From Actinoplanes flavus (GTDB taxonomy: Bacteria; Actinomycetota; Actinomycetes; Mycobacteriales; Micromonosporaceae), in assembly GCF_017592555.1 (NCBI RefSeq), contig NZ_JAGFNS010000002.1, positions 408,964 to 472,963 of the forward strand: a stretch of 64,000 nucleotides of DNA. The letters are read 5' to 3'. This document shows, in pieces, positions 16,178 through 24,506 of this stretch (position 1 is the stretch's first letter; every line of letters starts with the position of its first letter). The notes beneath the pieces were generated by a model. The model had not been told where the DNA came from. It did no database searches and saw only the letters and a program-made list of their open reading frames with translations. The position numbers and the translations under genes are program-made.

Positions 16178-17346
16178 CGGGCCGCGCCGACCCGCTCGGC
16201 GAGCGACAGGGCCGGGGTGAGCTGCTCGATGTCGGGCGGCAGCACCCAGTCGGCGCGGCGCAGCGCGGCCAGCGCGGACGCCGGGGCCACCACCAGGTCG
16301 GGGCCGCCCATCTTCAGCGAACGCACCAGCACCACCCACGCCGCGTCCCAGCGGGAGCGTTCCGGGCGCTGCCGGACCGCCTCGACCAGCCCGTCCAGGA
16401 CCGCCTGGCGCAGGTCGCCGCGTTCCGGGAGCAGGGCCGTGTGCGGTTCGGCGAGCAGGTCCTCCGGGTCGGGCAGGTCCATCCGGTCGAGGAAGGCCAT
16501 CACCTCCAGGCCCGGACCGTCGCCGACGGTGCCCCGGACCAGCATGGACAGCACCTCGCGGGAGGCGCCCGCCGCGGTGGCGAACGCGATCAGCCGCAAC
16601 GCCATGTCCCAGCTGCGCGGCGACGGCCACGGGCCGCCCCGGCGGGCCTCGGTGTCCGGCAGGCGGTGCACCATGGTCGGCCGGGCACGCAGGAAACCGC
16701 ACACCGCGCGCCGGGCCATGTCCACCGCCTCCGGCAGACGGCCCGGATCCAGGGACGGCAGGACCGCACGCGGCCAGGTTCCGCCGAGGCCGCGGACGAC
16801 GACCTCGTGCTCGTACGCCCATTGCAGGTGTACGAACCGGTTCGCCAGCGGTGGGCTGAGTTCCCAGCCGTCCGCCGCCGAGGAGCGCGGGTTGGCGGCG
16901 GCCACGATCCGTACGCCGTCCGGCAACCGCAACGCGCCCACCCGCCGTTCCAGGACGACCCGGAGCAGGGCGGCCTGTACGGCGGGCGGCGCGGTCGACA
17001 GCTCGTCCAGGAAGAGCAGGCCACGACCGGCCCGGACCAGGCGCACCGCCCAGTCCGGCGGCGCCATCGGCACGCCCTGCACAGCCGGGTCGTCACCGAC
17101 GATCGGCAGGCCGGCGAAGTCGGACGGTTCGTGCACGCTGGCGATCACCGTGGTCAGCGGGAGCCCCAGGCCGTCGGCGAGCTGATGCAGGGTGGCGGTC
17201 TTGCCGATGCCCGGTTCACCCCAGAGCAGGACCGGCAGGTCGGCGGCGACGGCCAGGGTGAGAGCGTCGAGCTGGTTGTCGGGCCGTTCCTCGGTGCGCG
17301 TGTCGGCGAGCAGAGTGAGCAGATCCGTGGCCACGGTAAGAGTCAA
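16174..17346 (-). CDS. MoxR-type AAA+ ATPase
   Basis: The 390-residue ATPase has Walker A GEPGIGKTATL (near residue 44), Walker B GLLFLDELST and sensor-1 IVAAANP. It belongs to the MoxR chaperone-like branch of AAA proteins and should act with the VWA-like protein encoded directly after it. The start appears to be TTG 17346, which has AGGTG seven bases upstream and directly follows the stop of the preceding gene. A GTG four codons later is the alternative. The substrate is unknown. Confidence 0.87.
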   Translation of the reverse strand: MTLTVATDLLTLLADTRTEERPDNQLDALTLAVAADLPVLLWGEPGIGKTATLHQLADGLGLPLTTVIASVHEPSDFAGLPIVGDDPAVQGVPMAPPDWAVRLVRAGRGLLFLDELSTAPPAVQAALLRVVLERRVGALRLPDGVRIVAAANPRSSAADGWELSPPLANRFVHLQWAYEHEVVVRGLGGTWPRAVLPSLDPGRLPEAVDMARRAVCGFLRARPTMVHRLPDTEARRGGPWPSPRSWDMALRLIAFATAAGASREVLSMLVRGTVGDGPGLEVMAFLDRMDLPDPEDLLAEPHTALLPERGDLRQAVLDGLVEAVRQRPERSRWDAAWVVLVRSLKMGGPDLVVAPASALAALRRADWVLPPDIEQLTPALSLAERVGAAR

Positions 17347-17352
17347 GTATCA

Positions 17353-18669
17353 TCACCTTTTTGTCGATTTGTCAGGTCGGGTCCGATGGTCCCGTCCCCG
17401 GCGTCCGAGCCGCCCGAGCGTGACCTTCCCGGAGAGTCCCGGCTCACCGGAGAGCAGCCCGGCCCGGAACATCCCGTACCGGTCCCGCTCCTCCACGGCG
17501 GCCGCGAACTCGTCCCGCAGCTCACCCTCCGGCAGGCGCGCGCCCGGTCCGAGGTGCTCCTCCGCGACGGCCAGCGCCCCGTCGTGATCGCCGTGATCGA
17601 GCCGGTTGCGGACCTCGTCGAGGAACGCCGGCCGCCGGCCCCGGCCGGTGACGACCGCCAGGCACGGCAGTTGCGGGCCGCCGAGCCGCCGCAGGATCTC
17701 CTCCCGCTGCAGCTCCTCCTCGCTGTGGTCGAGTGGCCGGAGCGCCCCGTCCACCAGCCCGAGCCGATGGACCTCTCCCCGGCACTCGACCAGCCGCTCC
17801 CCGTCGGGGTCGGCCGGACCGGTGGGAGCCGGGGCGGGCGTCCCGGAGAAGCCCGGCGCCAGCGCGGCGGCCACCAGCGGATGCAGCCGGTCCGGTGTGA
17901 TCAGTCCGGCGTGGAGCAGTTCCAGGTCGGGCAGGACCCAGGTGGCCGCCCACGGCAGCACCATCCCGGTCGGATCCCCGCCCCGGTCGGCGCGCCGCGG
18001 ACGATCCTCCCCGAGTACCAGCCGCCGCCCGCCCCCGAGACGAACGGTGACCGGTCCGTCCCGCCCTTCGGCCGCCCGCAGGATCGCGGCTTCGGCTTCC
18101 CAGCGGTGCGCCGCATACCCTTCCCCGGACGGCTGCCAGCTCTCCGCACCGCAGCGTTCCCGCAGCTCAGCAGCTTGATCGGCGGCCCAGAGATGAGGAT
18201 GCAGATCGAGCCGGAACCGCCGGTCCGGCCGGGCGTGCGGATACGGCCCCGGATCCCGGGAACGCGGCTCCCACAAGGCGAGACCGATCCGCTGCCCGCC
18301 GGCGGCCCATCCCGGAGCGGTCCGCGCCACCAGATGGACGGCCGATCCCGGATACCGGGCGAGCGTCATGGTCAGGCCCGGCCGCAGCAGCCCGTCCGGC
18401 GCGATCCGCGGAAGATGCCATCGCAGCAGCTCGGGCGCCATCCGCCGAAGATCGGCACGAATCATCGCCGCGAAGCCACGCCCGTGGGCGCGCCCGACGG
18501 CCCGAAGATGGAGATCGACGTCCACACGCGCCGCCGCGCAGGCTCCGGCCCAATCGCCGGCGAGCCGTCGTGCGGTGGCGGACTCGATCATCGAGGGCGG
18601 CACGCCGAACTCCCGCGCACGCCGCCAGCCCTGAAGACGGGATTCCCCGTTCGCCATCCATGAGCGCAT
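17353..18669 (-). CDS. Conserved-looking protein of unknown function with MoxR/VWA partners
   Basis: I recognise no domain in this roughly 438-residue soluble protein. It has no signal peptide or membrane helix, is rich in Arg, Leu and acidic residues, and contains a long Arg/Glu-rich C-terminal half (LDHSEEELQREEILRRL, around residue 340). It is the first gene of the three-gene unit with MoxR and the VWA-metallopeptidase, with no gap between its TGA and the MoxR ribosome site. ATG 18669 is chosen because AAGGTG lies seven bases before it; ATG 18657 and GTG 18675 are alternatives. By position it may be the substrate or adaptor of the pair. Confidence 0.75.
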   Translation of the reverse strand: MRSWMANGESRLQGWRRAREFGVPPSMIESATARRLAGDWAGACAAARVDVDLHLRAVGRAHGRGFAAMIRADLRRMAPELLRWHLPRIAPDGLLRPGLTMTLARYPGSAVHLVARTAPGWAAGGQRIGLALWEPRSRDPGPYPHARPDRRFRLDLHPHLWAADQAAELRERCGAESWQPSGEGYAAHRWEAEAAILRAAEGRDGPVTVRLGGGRRLVLGEDRPRRADRGGDPTGMVLPWAATWVLPDLELLHAGLITPDRLHPLVAAALAPGFSGTPAPAPTGPADPDGERLVECRGEVHRLGLVDGALRPLDHSEEELQREEILRRLGGPQLPCLAVVTGRGRRPAFLDEVRNRLDHGDHDGALAVAEEHLGPGARLPEGELRDEFAAAVEERDRYGMFRAGLLSGEPGLSGKVTLGRLGRRGRDHRTRPDKSTKR

Positions 18670-18889
18670 CAGCACTCACCTTGTGCGAACAGAACCCCCG
18701 ATCCACAAACGAAGGTATTCATCGCACGGCACTGTACAGCCCCCCTTCCGTAGGTGTCACCCCCAAACCCGCGGCGGCTTTTTGTCCGCCTATCTGTCAT
18801 TCTTCCTTTTCTTGTACGCGAAAAGTCGCCCACAAACGCCACCACGACGCCCGCCGAGCCGCGCGATCATCTGCACCTCCATGCCGCAG

Positions 18890-19195
18890 CGCGCCCGCCG
18901 GGCCACCTGCCCACTCCAGGCCGTCGCCCACCACCCCGCTCCCCGTCGACCGAACTCAGCTGGCTCCCAGGGCCGTCTCGGGCGTTCCGAGACAGTCCTG
19001 CCGTCCAGCTGGATCTTCGGGCTGTCTCAAGTGTCCGGAGGCGGCTCTGGCGTCCAGTCGGGGCGGTGGGGCGGGGTTGGGTGAGGGTGAGTGGCGGGTC
19101 GGCCCGACGCGGGCGCGGAGGCCTGGAGTCGCGGTGAGGCCGGCCGAACCGGCGGGACGGGGAGGGTGCGGTCGGGGCCGGCGTCGCGCGTACCG
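18890..19195. repeat. Diverged inverted pair of a dispersed intergenic repeat
   Basis: The right half (19089-19195) matches, with gaps, the right half of the element at 29712-29823, sharing GAGTGG, CGGGCGCGG, a GGTCGGGG run and the end CGCGCGTACCG. The left arm (18890-18916) reads as the reverse complement of the same consensus (GAGTGGGCAG...GCCCGGCGGGCGCG). It is more diverged than the copy at 29.6 kb. Confidence 0.55.
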
Positions 19196-19329
19196 ATGAA
19201 GGCGCGTGAGTGAAGCCGGAAGGGCGACCCGGAAGGGATGCGGCGATCCGTCACCCGTGCGAGGGAACGGGGTAATCCTTTTCGGGCCCCGCGTGCGTGA
19301 TCAAATTCCGGCTGATCATGAATGGGCCG

Positions 19330-19364
19330 GATAACGGTCCGGTTGCGGCGGGGGAACCGTTATC
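19330..19364. promoter_or_regulatory. Inverted repeat GATAACGGT/ACCGTTATC
   Basis: A perfect nine-base inverted repeat (19330-19338 and 19356-19364) encloses a G-rich 17-base loop about 400 bases before the response-regulator gene. It may be an operator or an RNA hairpin. Nothing ties it to a known regulator. Confidence 0.35.
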
Positions 19365-19764
19365 ACTTTCAGGTGATCGGAATGGCAATATTCGATCAGT
19401 TCGCTGTACCTTTGGTCCAGATAAATCGGGACATCACCCAGGTTTCCGACGGGTAACTGATCGATGTCCCGGTCATTTCGGCCTCCTGAATCGTTGATCC
19501 GGCATACCTGACTCGTTCGATCGGCTATGACTGTGTGCGGAGGGTGCTCCGTGCCGTTACGTTAAGTATGTGCCCAGTGGAGATCCCCATTGGCACGAAT
19601 GAGGGTTGAGCTGGGTGAACGACCGTTTTCCCGGATCAATGGAAGATCTGTCGACCCGAGGTCGTCCGAATGGACACGGGGCGATAGAAAGGTATGTGCA
19701 TCCAACGTTCCTGACAGGTCGACGAACCGGCCGGAAGCCGGCGTCCCTCGGCAAGGGTGGTGTG

Positions 19765-20370
19765 ATGATCCGGGTCGTTGTGGTGAGAGACGAGGGATAC
19801 TTCGGTGTCCCGGTGCGAGCGTTCCTCGAGACCGAACCGGACATGCACTATGTCGACACCCTCCCTATCGGCGCCGACCTGGCGCAGCGTGCCGCCCAGC
19901 TGTGGCCGGCCGTCGTCGTGATCGACACGCAGTACATGGTGAGTCAGATCCTGCCGATAGCCGACGAACTGCACACCGCGATCCCGTCCTGCTCGATGCT
20001 GCTGCTGTGTGATCCGTCGAAACGCGGCATGCTGCCGCCCCGCCGGTGGAACGGTGGGCTCAACTTCCTGGTCAAGGACTCGTCACCGGCCATGCTGGCG
20101 GACGCGGTCCGGCGCCTGGCCCGCGGCGAGCGGGTGGTGTCGCCGATGTTGCAGGCCGCCTCGCTGAACACCGATCGGGGCCTGAGCACCCGCGAGCTGG
20201 AGGTCCTCGGCCTGGCCGCGGAGGGCGAGTCGGTGAAGGAGATCGCCGGCCGGCTCTACCTGTCCGGCGGGACGGTGCGCAACTACCTGTCCGCGATCAT
20301 CTCCAAGACCGGGGCACGCAACCGGCTGGACGCCATCCGGATCGCCCGCAAGGAGGGATGGCTTCGCTGA
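19765..20370 (+). CDS. NarL/LuxR-type response regulator
   Basis: The 201-residue protein has an N-terminal receiver domain (VVVRDEGYF with the acidic pair, VVVIDTQYM with the likely phosphorylated Asp, FLVKD with the conserved Lys) and a C-terminal LuxR helix-turn-helix (LSTRELEVLGLAAEGESVKEIAGRLYLSGGTVRNYLSAII). No sensor kinase is next to it. It lies at the edge of the first exopolysaccharide locus and is a candidate regulator of it. The start ATG 19765 has AAGGGTGG upstream; the adjacent GTG 19762 is also possible. Confidence 0.88.
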   Translation: MIRVVVVRDEGYFGVPVRAFLETEPDMHYVDTLPIGADLAQRAAQLWPAVVVIDTQYMVSQILPIADELHTAIPSCSMLLLCDPSKRGMLPPRRWNGGLNFLVKDSSPAMLADAVRRLARGERVVSPMLQAASLNTDRGLSTRELEVLGLAAEGESVKEIAGRLYLSGGTVRNYLSAIISKTGARNRLDAIRIARKEGWLR

Positions 20371-20398
20371 CCGGTGCGGCCGGGTAGCGTGGGAACGG

Positions 20399-20980
20399 AT
20401 GCCAGTCCATCGACTCGACATCCCGGCGCTGCCCGTTCTGCTGCCGCTGGGTGTCATTCTGATGATCGTCTCCACGGTGTTGCTGCACCGCCGTGGGCAG
20501 CTGACCCCGGGCCGGCTCGCCGTCTTCTGGTTCGCCGGGTGGTATGCGGTGGCGATTCTCGGCGCGACGATGCTTCCGCTGCGACTCTCCTGGGGCCCCG
20601 GCGCCGGCGGCCCGGACTGGGAGCGGATCCTCTGGGTGCCGATCGAGGACATGCGCCGCCGCGACTTCCTGCTGAACACGCTGATGACGCTGCCGCTCGG
20701 CGCCGTTCTGCACATGGTCTTCGGAGTGCGCGGCTGGGGCCCGGTGGTGAAGATCGGCTTCGCGATCAGCCTCGGCATCGAATCGGCCCAGCTGTTCCTG
20801 CTGCTGACCCTGCACGGGCTGCGCTGGGCCGACGTGCACGACCTGATGTCGAACACGTTCGGCGCCGTGCTGGGTTACCTGATATTCCGCCGGCTCATGC
20901 GTTTCGCACATTTCCGCCGGGCAGTGGAAAACTGTTCTTTCGACCGAACCGGCCGCGATAGCCCAGCAGCGGTGCGATGA
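20399..20980 (+). CDS. VanZ-like membrane protein
   Basis: This 193-residue protein has about four membrane helices and the VanZ-family pattern: NTLMTLPLGAVLHMVF, then GFAISLGIESAQLFL, then WADVHDLMSNTFGAVLGYLIF. VanZ-like proteins occur with teicoplanin resistance and with envelope loci, where their biochemical role is unclear. It follows the response regulator by 28 bases and is probably co-transcribed. Its last 86 bases overlap the convergent glycosyltransferase gene, so one of the two ends may be longer than needed. Confidence 0.83.
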   Translation: MPVHRLDIPALPVLLPLGVILMIVSTVLLHRRGQLTPGRLAVFWFAGWYAVAILGATMLPLRLSWGPGAGGPDWERILWVPIEDMRRRDFLLNTLMTLPLGAVLHMVFGVRGWGPVVKIGFAISLGIESAQLFLLLTLHGLRWADVHDLMSNTFGAVLGYLIFRRLMRFAHFRRAVENCSFDRTGRDSPAAVR

Positions 20981-22085
20981 CCCGGCGGGGCCCGGGCCGG
21001 TCGCTGATCCGTTCGTAGAGCCGGCCGACCGAGGCGGCCAGGTGGTCCGCGTCGTACCGGACTCCCGCCGACCGGGCCGGCAGCCGGCGCCCGCGGCGTT
21101 CCGCCAGGCAGAGCACCTCGGCGCGCAGCGCCCGCGGCAGCGACTCCCGGTCGAGGGAGAGCCGGTGCGTGCCGCGGACCGTCGCGCGTGCCGCCACCCG
21201 CTCCTCCAGCGGCATGCACGAGCCGTAGACGGCGGGCAGCCCGGAGGCGATCGCCTCCAGCGTGGCCGTGCCGAAGGCGGTGTGGTCGGGTGAGGCGAAG
21301 ACGTCCATGGCGCAGAGCATCTCCCGCGGGTGGGCCACCGCCCCGGCGAACAGCACCCGGTCGGCGACACCCGCGATCACCGCGAGCCGTTCCAGGGCGG
21401 CGCGCGCCGAACCGTCGCCGACCAGCAGCAGGACCGTGTCCGGCACCTCGGCGACCGCGCGGATCAGCAGGTCGAACCGCTTGTCCGGTTCCAGCCGCCC
21501 GAGCCCGCCGATCACCGGTACGTCCGGTGCGACGCCGAGCCGGGCCCGGGCCGCCGCCCGCAGCGCCGGGTCGAACCGGAACTCGCGGGCGTCGATCGCC
21601 TTGGGGATCATGGTGATCCGCCGCTCCGGCACGCCCCACGAGCGCAGCCGCCCGGCGATCGCCGGGGACGCCGCGATGGTGACCTGGCCGAGGCGCTCGC
21701 CGGCCAGGTAGAGGGCACGGACCGCGGGGGAGACCCGGCGGCCCTCGATGGTCTCGGTGCCCAGATGGTGCTCGGTCGCCACCACGTGCGGGACCCCGGC
21801 CAGCCGGGCCGCGATGCGGCCCTGCACGCACGCCCGGTACAGGTGGGTGTGCACCACGTCGTACCGGCCGGCGCGCATCAGCTGCCGCAGCCGCCGGACC
21901 GCCGCCGGGTCGTGGTCGCGTGTGGTGGTGACCCGGTGCACCCGGACGCCGCCGGGCACGTCCACGGCACCGGCCGGCGCCAGGGTGACCACCTCGCTCT
22001 CGTACGGCAGCCGGCGCATCAGCAACCGCAGTTGCTGCCCGGCTCCACCCGGCTCCAGCGTGCTGATCACATGCAGCACCCTCAT
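20895..22085 (-). CDS. GT4-family glycosyltransferase
   Basis: This 396-residue GT-B glycosyltransferase starts MRVLHVISTLEPGGAGQQ, the acceptor-domain motif of family 4. The donor-binding domain shows IGGLGRLEPDKRFDLLI and the EX7E-type region FASPDHTAFGTATLEAIASGLP. It should transfer a sugar from a nucleotide donor during polysaccharide assembly. The exact sugar is unknown. ATG 22085 fits the family start. The gene is transcribed away from the main exopolysaccharide genes, and a 430-base regulatory region separates them. Confidence 0.85.
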   Translation of the reverse strand: MRVLHVISTLEPGGAGQQLRLLMRRLPYESEVVTLAPAGAVDVPGGVRVHRVTTTRDHDPAAVRRLRQLMRAGRYDVVHTHLYRACVQGRIAARLAGVPHVVATEHHLGTETIEGRRVSPAVRALYLAGERLGQVTIAASPAIAGRLRSWGVPERRITMIPKAIDAREFRFDPALRAAARARLGVAPDVPVIGGLGRLEPDKRFDLLIRAVAEVPDTVLLLVGDGSARAALERLAVIAGVADRVLFAGAVAHPREMLCAMDVFASPDHTAFGTATLEAIASGLPAVYGSCMPLEERVAARATVRGTHRLSLDRESLPRALRAEVLCLAERRGRRLPARSAGVRYDADHLAASVGRLYERISDRPGPRRVIAPLLGYRGRFGRKNSFPLPGGNVRNA

Positions 22086-22515
22086 GTCTTTGTCCCCCGG
22101 TCGCATTCTCGACAGAACGCTTGCGACACCCGCGCTCAAGACGCTGCCGGAAACCGCGTCACAAAGGAAGTCTCAGATGTCACGCCTAAGATGAGTCCTT
22201 CTCATCGTGGATATGACATCCTCCGCCGAATGGCCATCCGCCGTCATCCGGAAGTATCTCGCGAAAATGCCGATCAAGGCCGTGTCCTCAATAGAACGGC
22301 GAACATGAGGTTTACTCGCGTAGCCCATGACAATTGCTACTGTAAACCGACCTCGCTGACTGGAACTCTAAATTTGCGAAAGGTCGATAGGACGTAACGC
22401 AGACGAGTCGCTGCCCGCATTTCAATGTCCGGAAATGCATTTGCGCCGACTCGTTTTTCCTTGTCGAGCGAAGGATCCGCGGCCGGCCGCGCCGGCATCG
22501 TACGAGGGGGAATCC
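22086..22515. other. Long, AT-richer divergent regulatory region
   Basis: This 430-base gap between two divergent polysaccharide genes is clearly less GC-rich than its surroundings and has no gene. It contains the 16-base motif at 22327-22342 that recurs before the second polysaccharide operon, and presumably the promoters of both flanking genes. A long untranslated leader for the epimerase gene is likely. Confidence 0.6.
22327..22342 (+). promoter_or_regulatory. 16-bp motif shared by the two polysaccharide loci (copy 1)
   Basis: The sequence ATGACAATTGCTACTG occurs here, 174 bases upstream of the epimerase/dehydratase gene, and again in inverse orientation at 53655-53670 upstream of the eleven-gene operon. 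Both copies point toward their operon. Ten of sixteen bases are A or T, so a chance match in this GC-rich window is very unlikely. The binding factor is unknown. Confidence 0.6.
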
Positions 22516-24444
22516 ATGCAGGTACGGCGACAAGCGTTCGGCGAGTCGCGCGGCCCGGGCGCACACCCGGTGCCGTGGCATCGCCGAGCCCTGCCCGGCC
22601 GCGCCGCGCGAGCGCTCACCGACGCGGCGGCCCTGGCCACCGCGCTGCTGATCGCCACGCTGCTGCGGCACGACGGGCACATCGGCGACGTCCATCTCAC
22701 CGGTCTGGTGGTGCTGTCCGCGGTCGCCGCGGCCGTGCACACGCTGGCCGGCATCAATTTCGGGCTCTACACCGGCCGGTGGGCGTACGGCTGCTTCGAG
22801 GAGATCGCCGCGCTGGTCAAGACCTCCGCCGTGACCGTGCCGGCGCTGCTGGTCCTGGACACCGTGCTGGGCCGGCTCGTGCCGCGCTCGGCGATCATCG
22901 CGGCCGGCATGTTCGCGCTGGTGCTCACCGCCGGCGTCCGCTACATGGTCCGCTCGCTGCGGGACAGCCGGCTGCGGCCGTCGCCGGACCGCGGCACCCG
23001 GGTCGTGGTGATGGGCGCGGGGGAGGGCGCCACCTCGGTCATCCGGGCCATGCTGCGCAGCCCGTCCAGCCCCTACGTGCCGGTGGCCCTGCTCGACGAC
23101 GACCCGGCCAAGCGCACCTTCCGGGTGATGGGCGTGCCGGTCGTCGGCACCCGCGACGACATGGCCGACGTGGTCCGCCGGTTCCGCGCCGAGGCGGTGG
23201 TGATCGCCATCCCGAGCGCCAGCGCCGACCTGATCCGGGCGCTCACCGAACTGGCCCAGCCGCTCAACGTCGACCTCAAGGTGGTTCCGCCGGTGGTGGA
23301 GCTGTTCGGGCGTACCGTCCGGGTCGAGGACATCCGCCCGGTCAGCCACGAGGACCTGCTCGGCCGCCGCGAGGTCGGCATCGACCTGGAGGCCGTCGCC
23401 GGATACCTGTCCGGCCGCCGGGTGCTGGTCACCGGCGCCGGCGGCTCGATCGGCTCGGAACTGTGCCGGCAGGTGGCCCGGTTCCACCCGGCCAAGCTGG
23501 TGATGCTGGACCGCGACGAGTCCGGCCTGCACGCCGTGCAGCTGTCCCTGGACGGCCGCGGCCAGCTCGACGACCGCAACCTGGTGGTCGCCGACATCCG
23601 CGACGAGCAGCGCCTCGACGAGGTGTTCGCCGAGCACAAACCGCAGGTGGTCTTCCACGCGGCGGCCCTCAAGCACCTGCCGCTGCTGGAGATGCACCCG
23701 TCCGAGGCGCTCAAGACCAACATCATCGGGACGTACCAGATCCTCCAGACCGCGATGCGGCACGGCGTTGACCGGCTGGTCAACATCTCCACCGACAAGG
23801 CCGCCGACCCGTGCAGCGTCCTCGGCTACTCCAAGCGGATCACCGAGCGGCTCACCGCGGCCGCCGACGCCCTGGTCCCCGGCACCTACTGCAGCGTCCG
23901 GTTCGGCAACGTGCTCGGGTCCCGCGGCTCGGTGCTCACCGCCTTCGCCGCGCAGGTCGAGGCGGGCGGCCCGATCACCGTCACCCACCCGGACGTGACC
24001 CGCTACTTCATGACCGTCCAGGAGGCGGTGCGGCTGGTCATCCAGGCCGGCGCCCTGGAGAGCAAGGGCGAGGTGCTGATCCTCGACATGGGCGAGCCGG
24101 TACGCATCGCCGACGTCGCCAAACGCATCGCCGACGCCGCCGACCAGCACATCCAGATCGTCTACACCGGTCTGCGGCCGGCCGAGAAGCTCGCCGAGGT
24201 CCTGCTCGGGCCGGACGAGCCGGACCACCGGCCCAACCACCCGCTGATCTCGCAGGCTCCGGTGCCGCCGCTGGACGGGGCCGTGCTGTCCCTGCTCGAC
24301 CCGTCGTCGCCCCGGGAGGACCTGATCGCCGTCCTGCACTGGCTCGCCGCGAGCCCGGCCCTGCCGAAGAAGCCACACCCGGTCATCGCCGGCAAACAGC
24401 GCCGGGCCGAGACCGCCGCCGTCCCACCGGGCCGGCGTCCGTGA
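22516..24444 (+). CDS. Membrane-bound nucleotide-sugar epimerase/dehydratase (CapD/WbpM type)
   Basis: The 642-residue protein has about four N-terminal membrane helices, a first nucleotide-binding fold (VVVMGAGEGATSVI, near residue 160), and a catalytic short-chain dehydrogenase domain with GAGGSIGSEL (307-316), NISTDKAADP and GYSKRITERL. The two-domain layout is that of CapD, FlaA1-like and WbpM enzymes, which convert UDP-GlcNAc-type sugars (4,6-dehydratase, sometimes 5-epimerase). It probably supplies a deoxy-sugar for the exopolysaccharide. The start ATG 22516 has GAGGGGGA upstream. It opens a run of four plus-strand biosynthetic genes. Confidence 0.88.
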   Translation: MQVRRQAFGESRGPGAHPVPWHRRALPGRAARALTDAAALATALLIATLLRHDGHIGDVHLTGLVVLSAVAAAVHTLAGINFGLYTGRWAYGCFEEIAALVKTSAVTVPALLVLDTVLGRLVPRSAIIAAGMFALVLTAGVRYMVRSLRDSRLRPSPDRGTRVVVMGAGEGATSVIRAMLRSPSSPYVPVALLDDDPAKRTFRVMGVPVVGTRDDMADVVRRFRAEAVVIAIPSASADLIRALTELAQPLNVDLKVVPPVVELFGRTVRVEDIRPVSHEDLLGRREVGIDLEAVAGYLSGRRVLVTGAGGSIGSELCRQVARFHPAKLVMLDRDESGLHAVQLSLDGRGQLDDRNLVVADIRDEQRLDEVFAEHKPQVVFHAAALKHLPLLEMHPSEALKTNIIGTYQILQTAMRHGVDRLVNISTDKAADPCSVLGYSKRITERLTAAADALVPGTYCSVRFGNVLGSRGSVLTAFAAQVEAGGPITVTHPDVTRYFMTVQEAVRLVIQAGALESKGEVLILDMGEPVRIADVAKRIADAADQHIQIVYTGLRPAEKLAEVLLGPDEPDHRPNHPLISQAPVPPLDGAVLSLLDPSSPREDLIAVLHWLAASPALPKKPHPVIAGKQRRAETAAVPPGRRP

Positions 24445-24506
24445 AGAACCGGCGCTACGGGCGCCGCCTGCGCAAGGCCCGGAAAATGTTGAAGGAGAAC
24501 ACGCCC

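Larger units (their letters stand above)
18670..19764. other. 1.1-kb stretch without a convincing gene
   Basis: No open frame here has the third-position GC bias of its neighbours. The left part (18760-18850) has T-rich tracts unusual for this DNA. It holds diverged copies of a dispersed repeat at 18890-18916 (inverted) and 19089-19195, a hairpin GTCTCGG/CCGAGAC at 18976-18993, and a nine-base inverted repeat at 19330-19364. The last 450 bases are less GC-rich and probably carry the promoter of the response regulator at 19765. A small RNA cannot be excluded. Confidence 0.6.

Noticed and set aside
18683-19137. Overlapping frames of 66-209 codons in the non-coding stretch upstream of the response regulator
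   Set aside because: They cross repeat sequence and T-rich tracts, overlap each other and have no recognisable domain or codon bias.
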